NCBI RefSeq assembly: GCF_015354345.1
Contig: NZ_JADKYS010000006.1
Coordinates: forward strand, 1-64,000
Direction: 5' to 3'
Length of the DNA stretch: 64,000 bases
Source: Methylophilus sp. 14
GTDB taxonomy: Bacteria; Pseudomonadota; Gammaproteobacteria; Burkholderiales; Methylophilaceae
The position numbers and the translations under genes are program-made. Below, in pieces: positions 26,665 through 36,953 of the stretch (the first letter of the stretch is position 1; each line of letters starts with the position of its first letter). A model generated the notes under the pieces. It ran no database searches, was not told where the DNA came from, and was given only the letters and a program-made list of their open reading frames with translations.

Positions 26665-28977
26665 TTGTTTTTTAATAAGAAAAAAGTTGCTAACGTCCGT
26701 CTGGAAAAAGTTTCGACGGAGAAACAGCTACGTGATGCCAAGTTGCTGCGTGAGGTGTCGTGGATTGCGCTGGCAGCACTCGGCGTGTTTCTGGCTGTGA
26801 TTTTAGCGACTTATTCGCATGAAGATCCAGGCTGGACGCATGCGATCGGCGAAAATGACACCATCCATAATGCCGGTGGTTCAGTCGGTGCCTGGGTGTC
26901 GGATATTTTCCTCTCCTTGTTTGGTTTTTCATCCTGGTGGTTTGTGGTGCTGGCTTTTTATATGGTCTGGCTCATGTACCAGCGTTTGCACCTGGACCCG
27001 GTTGAGAAGCATGACTGGTGGCTGAATGGCGTCGGCTTTGCCCTGATGCTGCTGGCATCAGCGGCGCTTGAGTCTGGGCACCTGGTCAGTTTTCCGGCCG
27101 ATTTTCCACTCAAACAAGGCGGTGTGATCGGCAGTGGCATTGATCATTTATTGCGCAATATGTTTGGCTTTGCTGGCTCCACCATGCTACTGCTGGTGTT
27201 ATTTGCGACGGCATTTAGCTTGTTTACCGGCTGGTCACTCATCACCATGAGCGAGCAGTTAGGGGAGTGGGTGATCCAGTTTTATCAATGGAGCCAGCTC
27301 AAGTACCAGGATTGGCAAGACCGTAAAGTGGGCCGCCAGGTACTGCAGGCACGTGAAGAGTTTGTCGAGGCCGAGCGCAAGCGCATTGAAGACCGCAAGC
27401 CAGTCGAAATTACCGTGCCGGAAGTGGTCATTGAGCCTAGTGAGCGTGTTGTCAAAGAGAAGCAGGCGGTGTTATTTGCCGCCATTGAGCAAGAAGGCCT
27501 GCCGCCTTTGCATTTACTGGATGTGCCTAACCAGTCGGTTGAGTTGCAATCAGCCGAAACCCTGGATTTCACCTCACGCCTGATCGAGCGCAAGCTGATG
27601 GACTTTGGCATTGAAGTCAAAGTTGTCACCGCGCAGCCCGGGCCGGTGATTACACGTTATGAGCTGGACCCTGCACCGGGTGTCAAAGGTAGCCAGATCA
27701 CCAACCTGGCCAAAGATCTGGCGCGTGCCTTGTCTGTGATCAGTGTGCGTGTGGTGGAAACCATTCCAGGCAAGAGTTTTATGGGCCTGGAAATCCCCAA
27801 CCCCAAGCGCCAGATTGTCTCCCTGTCTGAAATCATGGGTAGCCAGGCCTATGCCGATTTGAATTCCCCGTTGGCCATTGCCATGGGTAAAGATATTGCC
27901 GGTAAGCCCATTGTGGCGGACCTGGCGAAAATGCCACACGTGCTGGTTGCCGGTACCACCGGTTCTGGTAAATCTGTGGCCATTAACGCGCTGATTTTGA
28001 GTTTGTTGTATAAGTCCGAAGCCAGCCGCGTGCGCATGATCCTGATTGACCCGAAAATGCTGGAACTGTCTGTGTACGAAGGCATCCCGCATTTGCTGGC
28101 GCCTGTGGTCACCGATATGCGCCAGGCGGCTAACGCCTTGAACTGGTGTGTGGCCGAGATGGAACGTCGCTACAAATTGATGTCTACGCTCGGCGTGCGT
28201 AACCTGGCAGGCTATAACCAGAAAATCCAGGAAGCGAAGAAGCAGGGCGTGTCGATTCCACATCCGTTTAGCTTAACGCCGGATGAGCCAGAGCCATTGG
28301 AAGAAATGCCATTGATCGTGGTGATGATTGACGAATTGGCTGACTTGATGATGGTGGTGGGCAAAAAGGTCGAAGAGCTCATTGCACGCCTGGCGCAAAA
28401 AGCGCGTGCGTCCGGTATCCATCTTGTGCTTGCCACGCAACGCCCTTCGGTGGATGTGATTACCGGCCTGATTAAAGCTAACGTGCCAACGCGTGTCGCG
28501 TTCCAGGTATCAAGCAAAATTGACTCACGCACGATTCTGGACCAGATGGGCGCAGAAACCTTGCTCGGGCAGGGTGATATGTTGTATCTGCCGCCAGGTA
28601 GCGGTTACCCGCAGCGTATCCACGGTGCGTTTGTCAGCGATGGCGAAGTGCATAATGTGGTTAACTTCCTCAAGGCGCAGGGCGAACCAAACTACATCGA
28701 AGGCATTCTCACCAATGAGACCGAGGGCGGCGATCTGGATGCCTTGCCTGGTGGCAGTGATGCTGGTGGTGAGAAAGACCCGCTGTATGATGAGGCCGTG
28801 GCGATTGTGTTAAAAACACGTCGCGCGTCGATTTCATCGGTGCAACGCCAACTGCGCATCGGTTATAACCGCGCAGCCAGGTTAATTGAGGATATGGAAC
28901 GTGCCGGACTGGTCTCTGCCATGCAAAGCAATGGCAACCGCGAGGTATTAGTGAAGGCCGGAGGAGACCATGAATAA
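26665..28977 (+). CDS. ftsK: DNA translocase FtsK/SpoIIIE
   Basis: FtsK anchors at the septum and pumps DNA so that the terminus regions are resolved. The 770-aa product starts at TTG 26665, with AGAGAAAGAG upstream; no ATG is available in the early frame. It has four to five N-terminal membrane segments (about 30-215), a short linker, the motor domain with Walker [15 protein letters not shown] and Walker [12 protein letters not shown], and a C-terminal winged gamma domain ([21 protein letters not shown]) that reads KOPS. The linker is short compared with E. coli FtsK. It overlaps lolA by 8 nt. Confidence 0.95.
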   Translation: MFFNKKKVANVRLEKVSTEKQLRDAKLLREVSWIALAALGVFLAVILATYSHEDPGWTHAIGENDTIHNAGGSVGAWVSDIFLSLFGFSSWWFVVLAFYMVWLMYQRLHLDPVEKHDWWLNGVGFALMLLASAALESGHLVSFPADFPLKQGGVIGSGIDHLLRNMFGFAGSTMLLLVLFATAFSLFTGWSLITMSEQLGEWVIQFYQWSQLKYQDWQDRKVGRQVLQAREEFVEAERKRIEDRKPVEITVPEVVIEPSERVVKEKQAVLFAAIEQEGLPPLHLLDVPNQSVELQSAETLDFTSRLIERKLMDFGIEVKVVTAQPGPVITRYELDPAPGVKGSQITNLAKDLARALSVISVRVVETIPGKSFMGLEIPNPKRQIVSLSEIMGSQAYADLNSPLAIAMGKDIAGKPIVADLAKMPHVLVAGTTGSGKSVAINALILSLLYKSEASRVRMILIDPKMLELSVYEGIPHLLAPVVTDMRQAANALNWCVAEMERRYKLMSTLGVRNLAGYNQKIQEAKKQGVSIPHPFSLTPDEPEPLEEMPLIVVMIDELADLMMVVGKKVEELIARLAQKARASGIHLVLATQRPSVDVITGLIKANVPTRVAFQVSSKIDSRTILDQMGAETLLGQGDMLYLPPGSGYPQRIHGAFVSDGEVHNVVNFLKAQGEPNYIEGILTNETEGGDLDALPGGSDAGGEKDPLYDEAVAIVLKTRRASISSVQRQLRIGYNRAARLIEDMERAGLVSAMQSNGNREVLVKAGGDHE

Positions 28978-29593
28978 AGGATTCACCAGAACATTGTTGG
29001 CATTGTGCAGTTGGAGTGTGATGACCGCTGCCCTGGCCGATGGTGTGGACGATTTGAAGCAGTTTTATCAAAGCACACAGGCCATGCGTGCCAATTTCAA
29101 GCAAACCGTGTTTGACCAGAAAGGGCGCAAGCTGCAAGAGGTCAACGGCACCATGTTGTTACAGCGGCCTAATAAATTCCGCTGGGATTACCAGAAACCG
29201 TATGAGCAGCAGATCATCAGTGATGGCCGCCAGGTATTTCTGTTTGATATCGACTTGCAACAAGTGACCGTACGAACGGTAGATAAAGTGTTGGGCACCA
29301 GCCCTGCCGCATTGCTGGCGGGTGGGCCCAATGTCGAAGAAAGTTTTCGCCTGACCCGGTTGCTGGATTTTGAAGGCATGCAGCGCGTACAAGCCAAGCC
29401 CAAGCAAAAAGACAGCGGCTTCCAGGTGGTGATTATTTCGTTTGACCACAGCAAACTGGCCGAAATGCGCCTGGTAGATGCGTTTGGTCAAAGCACGCAT
29501 ATTGTGTTTTCCAATGTTGAGGTGAATCCCAGCCTCAACACCAATCAGTTCTTGTTCTCGATTCCTAAAGGGGTGGATGTCGTTGGCGAATAA
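28970..29593 (+). CDS. lolA: Outer-membrane lipoprotein carrier LolA
   Basis: LolA ferries lipoproteins through the periplasm from LolCDE to LolB. The 207-aa product has a signal peptide ending near TAALA, and conserved LolA features: [26 protein letters not shown], and [19 protein letters not shown] near the C-terminus. It lies between ftsK and rarA, the order also known from E. coli, and shares 8 nt with ftsK, so coupling is likely. Confidence 0.95.
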   Translation: MNKGFTRTLLALCSWSVMTAALADGVDDLKQFYQSTQAMRANFKQTVFDQKGRKLQEVNGTMLLQRPNKFRWDYQKPYEQQIISDGRQVFLFDIDLQQVTVRTVDKVLGTSPAALLAGGPNVEESFRLTRLLDFEGMQRVQAKPKQKDSGFQVVIISFDHSKLAEMRLVDAFGQSTHIVFSNVEVNPSLNTNQFLFSIPKGVDVVGE

Positions 29594-29616
29594 TCGCTTG
29601 CGCATCAACAGCAACC

Positions 29617-30927
29617 ATGTCCTCCCTGTTTGAACCACAAACCCCTTCTTCCGTGCCACTGGCTGAGCAATTACGGCCTAAAACGTTGGATGAAGTGGTT
29701 GGCCAAACCCATTTGCTGGGCGAAAGCAAACCACTGCGCCGCGCCTTCGAGTCCGGCAAACTGCCCTCCATGATTCTGTGGGGGCCGCCGGGCGTGGGTA
29801 AAACCACCTTGGCTCGCCTGATTGCACAAACCGCCGATGCCGAGTTTGTGCCCTTATCCGCCGTGCTGTCTGGCATTAAAGATATCCGTGAAGCGGTTGA
29901 GCGCGCGGAAATGACCTTGCAGCAAACTGGCCGCAATACCATTTTGTTTGTCGATGAAGTGCACCGCTTTAACAAAGGCCAGCAGGATGCTTTTCTGCCG
30001 TTTGTGGAAAGCGGGCTGATTACCTTTATTGGCGCCACGACTGAAAACCCTTCTTTTGAAGTGAATAGCGCCTTGCTGAGTCGCGCCCAGGTATTTGTGC
30101 TCAATGCCCTGACGGAAGCAGAATTGGCTGAGCTGCTAGCGCGCGCGCGGCTTAAAGTGGCGCCTGAGGTGCAATTGACCGAATCTGTCACCGAACAGGT
30201 GCTGGCCTACGCTGATGGCGATGCCAGACGCTTGCTCAACTTTGCCGAAGGCTTATTTAACGGAGCAGTGGCTGCCAAGGTCAGTGAGATTGACGAATCC
30301 TTTTTGCAGTCGACCATGGCCAGCAAAATGCGCCGTTTCGACAAAGGTGGCGAAGCTTTTTACGACCAGATTTCTGCTTTGCATAAATCTGTGCGTGGCT
30401 CTAACCCTGATGCAGCGTTATATTGGCTCATGCGCATGCTGGATGGCGGCGCAGACCCGCTATATCTTGCGCGCAGAATTATCCGCATGGCCTGGGAAGA
30501 TATTGGTTTAGCTGATCCGCGAGCGATGCAGATTGCCAACGATGCCGCACTCACGTTTGAGCGTCTGGGCAGCCCGGAGGGCGAATTGGCGCTGGCGCAA
30601 GCGGTGATTTACTTGGCCGTGGCCGCAAAAAGTAATGCTGGCTATATGGCCTACAATCAAGCCAAAGCCTTTGTCGCACAAGACAAATCACGCGCCGTGC
30701 CGCTACATCTCAGAAACGCGCCAACCAAACTGATGAAAGCGCTCGATTACGGTAAAGAGTACCGCTATGCGCATAATGAGCCTGGCGCTTACGCGGCGGG
30801 CGAACAGTATTTTCCAGATGATTTAGAACCACAACCGTTTTACCAACCCACGCCACGCGGATTGGAAGGTAAAATAGGCGAAAAACTAAAACATCTGAAA
30901 GAACTGGATAAACAGGCAAAAAAATAG
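29617..30927 (+). CDS. rarA: Replication-associated recombination protein A
   Basis: RarA (MgsA) is an AAA+ ATPase of the clamp-loader clade that acts at stalled forks. The 436-aa product has Walker A GPPGVGKTTLARLIA, Walker B LFVDEVHRF, sensor 1 GATTENPSFEVNSALLSR, and the C-terminal MgsA tetramer domain (LPHLRNAPTKLMK-like LHLRNAPTKLMK). The TAG stop at 30925-30927 abuts the left inverted repeat of the GxxExxY cassette. Confidence 0.95.
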   Translation: MSSLFEPQTPSSVPLAEQLRPKTLDEVVGQTHLLGESKPLRRAFESGKLPSMILWGPPGVGKTTLARLIAQTADAEFVPLSAVLSGIKDIREAVERAEMTLQQTGRNTILFVDEVHRFNKGQQDAFLPFVESGLITFIGATTENPSFEVNSALLSRAQVFVLNALTEAELAELLARARLKVAPEVQLTESVTEQVLAYADGDARRLLNFAEGLFNGAVAAKVSEIDESFLQSTMASKMRRFDKGGEAFYDQISALHKSVRGSNPDAALYWLMRMLDGGADPLYLARRIIRMAWEDIGLADPRAMQIANDAALTFERLGSPEGELALAQAVIYLAVAAKSNAGYMAYNQAKAFVAQDKSRAVPLHLRNAPTKLMKALDYGKEYRYAHNEPGAYAAGEQYFPDDLEPQPFYQPTPRGLEGKIGEKLKHLKELDKQAKK

Positions 30928-30964
30928 TTTAGCCACAGAGGGCACAGAGCTCACAGAGAAAACC
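30928..30964 (+). repeat. Left inverted repeat of the GxxExxY cassette
   Basis: This 37-nt arm begins TTTAGCCACAGAGG and ends ACAGAGAAAACC. It lies between the rarA stop and the GxxExxY start and also supplies the purine-rich leader before that gene. Its partner is at 31317-31353. Confidence 0.85.
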
Positions 30965-30967
30965 AAT

Positions 30968-32643
<1,676 letters not shown>

Positions 32644-32663
32644 TCGATTCGTCACAGTGGTCA

Positions 32664-32697
32664 TTAAGATGCCTTGGCTAACAACCAAGGCATTTTT
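32664..32697. repeat. 34-nt direct repeat, copy 1 (serS terminator)
   Basis: This 34-nt sequence recurs exactly at 34639-34672. It forms the hairpin ATGCCTTGG / CCAAGGCAT with a 7-nt loop and a T-tract, so it terminates serS. Read on the minus strand it would encode KMPWLLAKAS and a stop, the same as the end of mltF. Confidence 0.9.
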
Positions 32698-32928
32698 GTT
32701 TCTGCTGTACATGTTTGCTCAATCAATGTCAGATATGAAATTCTAAGAAAAAACTTATCTAATCCTCTGATTCTTAATGACTAAATCTAATTTACAACCT
32801 TGTGTATTTTCAGTAAGTAGCGAAACGGTATAACACCCAAGCAATCAGATTGGTGACAATCGCCTTGATAGATTTTCACGATAGTGAGTTAATTAAAGCT
32901 TATGGCGTGACGCCCAAAGGAGAAAAAA

Positions 32929-33828
32929 TTGCTAAATGACACAAGAAGAATGGGTGCCACTGCGAGACGAGAGCTTAGATTATTTTTATTTATGCTCATC
33001 TCGCTATTAATTGTGAGGGAGAACGTTGCGCTTTCTGAACCGGTTTCACAAGGGATTGAGGAAAAATCATGGAACGAACGTAGCTGGGAGGAAAGGGTTT
33101 ATAAGTCTAAATATGAAGATCGCTATACCTTTAAGCATGGTAAACCTTATACCCTTGACCCTTGGACTTGGGGCTACACTAAAGAGTTTGCAGATCGTTT
33201 CCGTATGCCTGAGAAATGGATCGAACCCGAGCTTAAGGGCGCTCTTGCCGTTGCTTGGAGAATGACAACTCTGGGCAATACCCTATGTGGTCTAGGAGGA
33301 AAAGAAGATAGCTGTAAGAAGCCTCTCAATTGTCAGTTAGATGTTTATTACGATAACAAGATAAATATTCCTTGGATTCGTCCTGAGGTAGTTAGAGATA
33401 ATAGGGTCCCCGATTTAAGTTCCAATATGTATTTAGAAATCCCTCCTGCCAAATGGCCTCCTGAAGTCCAAGCTAGTCCAACTGGAGGGGGATTCCAATT
33501 CGGCAAGTTTAACCAGGGAGTGTCGTTGGTTGTAAATTTTGATCGAGAGTTTCAACCTGGAATAGGCTTTATTAGTTGGATGTTTAATGGGGTTTGTCCA
33601 CCTGAAAATTTAGGGGCAGAGAGAGTCATCACAATATTTACGGATCCAGAAGATGCGCAAAAATATAGCCGCGGAGAAATCGCAAAGAAGGACGTGCGGA
33701 TATTGCATACAATTGAATTTCCTGAGGGATTTATAAAGCGTGCGAGAGACGTGTATGAGATTCAAAACCAACTAAACAATGAGTTCTTAGACAAACTTAT
33801 TCAGGAATCTCTAAAAAGCCGTAAGTGA
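32929..33828 (+). CDS. Exported protein of unknown function (island gene 1)
   Basis: The gene starts at TTG 32929, six bases after AAAGGAG (32916-32922). The 299-aa product has an N-terminal hydrophobic segment (LRLFLFMLISLLIV, about 16-29) and a probable periplasmic domain with a charged, aromatic-rich start (DPWTWGYTKEF) and four Cys in LCGLGG, DSCKK, LNCQL and GVCPP. I do not recognise the fold, though similar proteins seem to occur in other proteobacteria. Codon use is AT-rich compared with serS. It sits inside an island bounded by 34-nt direct repeats. Confidence 0.75.
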   Translation: MLNDTRRMGATARRELRLFLFMLISLLIVRENVALSEPVSQGIEEKSWNERSWEERVYKSKYEDRYTFKHGKPYTLDPWTWGYTKEFADRFRMPEKWIEPELKGALAVAWRMTTLGNTLCGLGGKEDSCKKPLNCQLDVYYDNKINIPWIRPEVVRDNRVPDLSSNMYLEIPPAKWPPEVQASPTGGGFQFGKFNQGVSLVVNFDREFQPGIGFISWMFNGVCPPENLGAERVITIFTDPEDAQKYSRGEIAKKDVRILHTIEFPEGFIKRARDVYEIQNQLNNEFLDKLIQESLKSRK

Positions 33829-33854
33829 CTACTAAGTTCAAGAAAGCTCGCGTA

Positions 33855-34038
33855 GGGCGTACCCGTTTACGGTACGCCGAATGACAACAATCTCACACTA
33901 ATCGACAAGTCTATGGATTACCGACGACGCGCATGGCATATCCCCCAAGTTAGGGTGGTGAAATGGAACGAGGCAGAATGATGAAGATTGATGCTATGTT
34001 TGAGTCAAACATACGGCGTACCACAAGCGGGTACGCCC
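33855..34038. repeat. Pair of REP-like palindromes in inverted orientation
   Basis: Two 25-nt units, 33855-33879 and 34014-34038, are reverse complements at 22 of 25 positions. Each is itself a hairpin (GGCGTACC ... GGTACGCC). Such units resemble REP or MITE ends of betaproteobacteria. Between them, a 22-codon frame from 33913 begins MDYRRRAWH, reminiscent of the N-terminus of REP-associated tyrosine transposases (RAYT), so the unit may be a deletion remnant. Bases 33829-34180 contain no intact gene. Confidence 0.55.
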
Positions 34039-34180
34039 AACGCGGGATGCGGCCTAAATAGGGCCAGTGATGTCTGATGTAGTGAAGGTGTGGACTGTTT
34101 ACGACATTTGTATTCATCGAGCCATTTATAGATATTTTTCTATTGAGATAAGTAACACCTTAATTTAAAGGAGCCTAAAA

Positions 34181-34609
34181 ATGTTAAGTAGAAACCAAGG
34201 GCAATGGTTTGCGGATAATTATCAGAAAGTACGTGTTTTCTGCTTTATTGCTCTCGCCATAGTGTTCGCTATTTACGTGATGTTAGTTATTCAAACAGGA
34301 ATTGAAAAAGGAAAGGCATGGATTCCATATGCCCCTAAAGTATCAGTTCGTGAAAAGTTTAACTGTGATGCAAGAATAACCGATTACAGAGTTAATCATC
34401 CCGTCGAATCTATGCCTAAAGTTAATCAGGCAAACGGTTGGCTGTTGGAACGTTACTACACGCTTGCGTTTGATGCGGATTGGTCACTTAGAGTTTTTCC
34501 TGAGTGTTTGGGTGCCACGCTAGCAGATCTTAAAGACAATCCAAACCCTGTTGTCATCTATATATATGACACTCAAACTCGACAGTCTATCTACAAAATT
34601 ACAAGATGA
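34181..34609 (+). CDS. Single-span membrane protein of unknown function (island gene 2)
   Basis: The 142-aa product has a good ribosome site (AAAGGAGCC) and one membrane segment (VFCFIALAIVFAIYVMLVI, about 19-37). The remaining ~100 residues would lie in the periplasm, with two Cys (KFNCDAR and PECLGA). I do not recognise the family. It is AT-rich and lies with the 299-aa exported protein in the repeat-bounded island; the two may act together (inference). Confidence 0.7.
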   Translation: MLSRNQGQWFADNYQKVRVFCFIALAIVFAIYVMLVIQTGIEKGKAWIPYAPKVSVREKFNCDARITDYRVNHPVESMPKVNQANGWLLERYYTLAFDADWSLRVFPECLGATLADLKDNPNPVVIYIYDTQTRQSIYKITR

Positions 34610-34638
34610 TAATTAATTAGGTAAGATTAAATTTGGTT

Positions 34639-34672
34639 TTAAGATGCCTTGGCTAACAACCAAGGCATTTTT
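34639..34672. repeat. 34-nt direct repeat, copy 2 (3' end of mltF)
   Basis: This exact copy of 32664-32697 supplies the last ten codons and stop of mltF (KMPWLLAKAS). The hairpin can terminate mltF transcription as well as that of island gene 2. Confidence 0.9.
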
Positions 34673-36108
34673 ATGTCTGCAATCTTGTATGGGTCTACAC
34701 CAGGGTCGTAGGTCGGGAAGTATTTTTGCATGATCTGGTAGTAGCTGCGCACCAGTTCGGTATAAATCACCGGCGCGCCACAGCTACAGTAGCCGTGCTT
34801 GGCATTCACATAATAAGCAGGGTCATTGAGGAGTTGATAGCCGCGTTTGACGTCTGCCCAGCTATCGGGGTTCAAGCCCAGTTTTTGCGCGATGATGCGC
34901 GCATCTTCGAGGTGGCCGACGCCATTGTTGTAGGCGGCCAGGGTCATAAAGGTGCGGTCTGGTTCTGGGATGCGCGAAGGGATGCGGTCTTTCATCCAGA
35001 GCAAAAATTTGGCGCCCGCCATCACGCTTTGTTTGGGGTCTAGCCGGTCGGTGACGTTCATCATGTTGGAGGTTTGTTCTGTGAGCATCATCAGGCCGCG
35101 CACATTGGTGGGTGAGGTGCTGTAGTTGTCCCAGTGGGATTCCTGGTAGCTCAGTGCCGCCAGCAGGCGCCAGTCGATGTCGGTGATTTCCTGAGCGCCT
35201 TTAAATAGACGCACATATTTGGGCAGTAGCGTCTGTGACTTGCTTAAAAAGGTGGTGACATCGACGGGTTTCAGGCGTTTGGTGTGGCCATGATAACGGT
35301 CTAATAAATTACGTAAAGTACCGTCTTTTTCGATTTTTCTAAAAAAGGCCTGCACTTGCTTAAGCCGTTCTTCGCCATGCAGTTTGTTGAGCGCCCAGCC
35401 AATTTTATCGGCCTGGCCCAGCATCATGCCTGCATCCAGTTGTGGGTAGTTGTATTGCATGATGGCGACCAGGTGATTGTCTGCCACGGTAAAGTCGATT
35501 TCGTTGCGTGCGACGGCTTCAATCAGTTGTTCTGAGCTGAGTTTGTCAGTTTCTTTCCAGGTCAGCGTGGGGGATTTTGATTGTAATTCGCGCATGCGAT
35601 CGACAAAGCTGGTGCTTTTGGGCAGCACAATGCGTTTTTGGAACATGGCTTCTGCATTGTTGGGCTCGCTGTTTTTATCGCGGTTATACACCACCATGGC
35701 TTGCACCTGGTTAAATGCCGGGCCAAATAGCACCTGGCGTTTGCGCGCGGGGGTGATGCTGATGTCTGCCGCGGCAATGTCGGCGTCGCCTCTGAGCAGG
35801 GTGGGGAACACTTTGTCAAAACTATCGACGACGATGAATTCCAGCCGGTATGGCGCCCCCAGGAATTCGACAAAACGTTTGGCCAGGTCGTACTCCAGTC
35901 CGGCATAGTTGTTCTGGCTGTCGATAAAATACGTGCTGGGGCTGTTGATGGTAACGAAGCGGATGGTGTAGGGGTCTGGTTTGGGTTTGCTACGCGCCAG
36001 GTGTTTCTGGTTGCTGTTGTCGCTACATGCCAGCAGCGCAGCACACAAGGCGACCAGCATGATCTTTAGCCATGTCGTCTGCCTCGCCTTGCCTGAAAAA
36101 AACCGCAT
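34639..36108 (-). CDS. mltF: MltF-type membrane-bound lytic transglycosylase
   Basis: MltF cuts peptidoglycan to 1,6-anhydro products. The 489-aa product is a lipoprotein (lipobox ALLAC, Cys28) with a solute-binding-protein-like module (SBP_bac_3; about 45-275: TIRFVTINSP, GLEYDLAKRF, DADIAAADISIT) that regulates activity, and a C-terminal SLT domain (about 300-455) with Glu323 in SYQESHWDN as predicted catalytic acid and AAYNNGVGHL. Its final ten codons are a copy of a 34-nt repeat that also follows serS, so its 3' end may have been exchanged when the island entered. Confidence 0.92.
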   Translation of the reverse strand: MRFFSGKARQTTWLKIMLVALCAALLACSDNSNQKHLARSKPKPDPYTIRFVTINSPSTYFIDSQNNYAGLEYDLAKRFVEFLGAPYRLEFIVVDSFDKVFPTLLRGDADIAAADISITPARKRQVLFGPAFNQVQAMVVYNRDKNSEPNNAEAMFQKRIVLPKSTSFVDRMRELQSKSPTLTWKETDKLSSEQLIEAVARNEIDFTVADNHLVAIMQYNYPQLDAGMMLGQADKIGWALNKLHGEERLKQVQAFFRKIEKDGTLRNLLDRYHGHTKRLKPVDVTTFLSKSQTLLPKYVRLFKGAQEITDIDWRLLAALSYQESHWDNYSTSPTNVRGLMMLTEQTSNMMNVTDRLDPKQSVMAGAKFLLWMKDRIPSRIPEPDRTFMTLAAYNNGVGHLEDARIIAQKLGLNPDSWADVKRGYQLLNDPAYYVNAKHGYCSCGAPVIYTELVRSYYQIMQKYFPTYDPGVDPYKIADIKMPWLLAKAS

Positions 36109-36126
36109 AAAACTTGGGACTGCCGC

Positions 36127-36801
36127 TTAAGCGCGTGTCTCAACCTTACCTTGGTCTGCAATGAGGATGGTGGTGGCCAGTTTGGCAAAAATGCCGTGTT
36201 CCACGACACCAGGGATGTTGTTAATCAAGGCATTCAGGGCATCGGCATCCAGGCTGGCATCAAAGCGCATATCCAGCACCAAACTGCCGTGGCTAGTGAT
36301 GGACAAGCCATCTTTGGCGACATTTTGGCGCAATTCACCTACGCCACCAATCGCTTCCAGACTACGCTTGGCGGCTTGCCAGGCAAATGGCATCACTTCA
36401 ATCGGGATGGCGAAATTTTCACCAATACGGCTGACCAGTTTGCTTTTATCGGCAACCACGATGAATTGTTTGGCGGCTTTGGCCAGCAGTTTTTCCATTA
36501 CCAAGTCGTAGCCACGGCCTTTGAGCAAAGCATTGTCTGGCGTGATTTCGTCTGCACCATCCACATACAGGTCAATCTGGCTCAGTTGGGATAAACTCAA
36601 CACGGTGAGTCCGGCAGACTGTGCCTTGATCATGCTGATATTTGAACTGGCAACGGTGGTGATGCGTAGGTTTTCAGTGCGCTGCTGTTCGGCCAGTGCG
36701 TCAATAAAGTAATTGGCTGTGGACCCGGTGCCCAACCCTACGATCATGTCGTTTTTAACGTAGCTGGCGGCTTCCAGCGCGACGGCTTGTTTATCGTTCA
36801 T
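36127..36801 (-). CDS. rpiA: Ribose-5-phosphate isomerase A
   Basis: RpiA interconverts ribose 5-phosphate and ribulose 5-phosphate, of use to the ribulose monophosphate cycle as well as pentose metabolism. The start is ATG 36801 (MNDKQAVALEA), after CGGAGAAGAAA, giving 224 aa. Family motifs: GLGTGSTANYFIDAL, DGADEI and GRGYDLVMEKLLA, and KLVSRIGENFAIPIEV. It lies 18 nt upstream of mltF on the same strand, divergent from mfd. Confidence 0.95.
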   Translation of the reverse strand: MNDKQAVALEAASYVKNDMIVGLGTGSTANYFIDALAEQQRTENLRITTVASSNISMIKAQSAGLTVLSLSQLSQIDLYVDGADEITPDNALLKGRGYDLVMEKLLAKAAKQFIVVADKSKLVSRIGENFAIPIEVMPFAWQAAKRSLEAIGGVGELRQNVAKDGLSITSHGSLVLDMRFDASLDADALNALINNIPGVVEHGIFAKLATTILIADQGKVETRA

Positions 36802-36953
36802 ATATTTCTTCTCCGTGCTGGTGTGTTTTGTTCGCTCGGGCGTCTTGCGTGTCATTCAGTCACTGTCTGTGGACGCTTGCAGTTATAATAGCAAACTCGG
36901 CAGATTCGCCAAGAAATACTCGTCTAACCTGAGCAATAAGATTCTAATTTTTT

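Noticed and set aside
27574-28263. 229-aa frame antisense to ftsK
   Set aside because: His/Gln-rich composition typical of the reverse complement of a Gly/Ala/Leu-rich gene; no domain or start signal.
34181-34609. Holin or lysis protein in the island
   Set aside because: Only one membrane segment and a large non-charged periplasmic domain; no phage gene or partner endolysin nearby.
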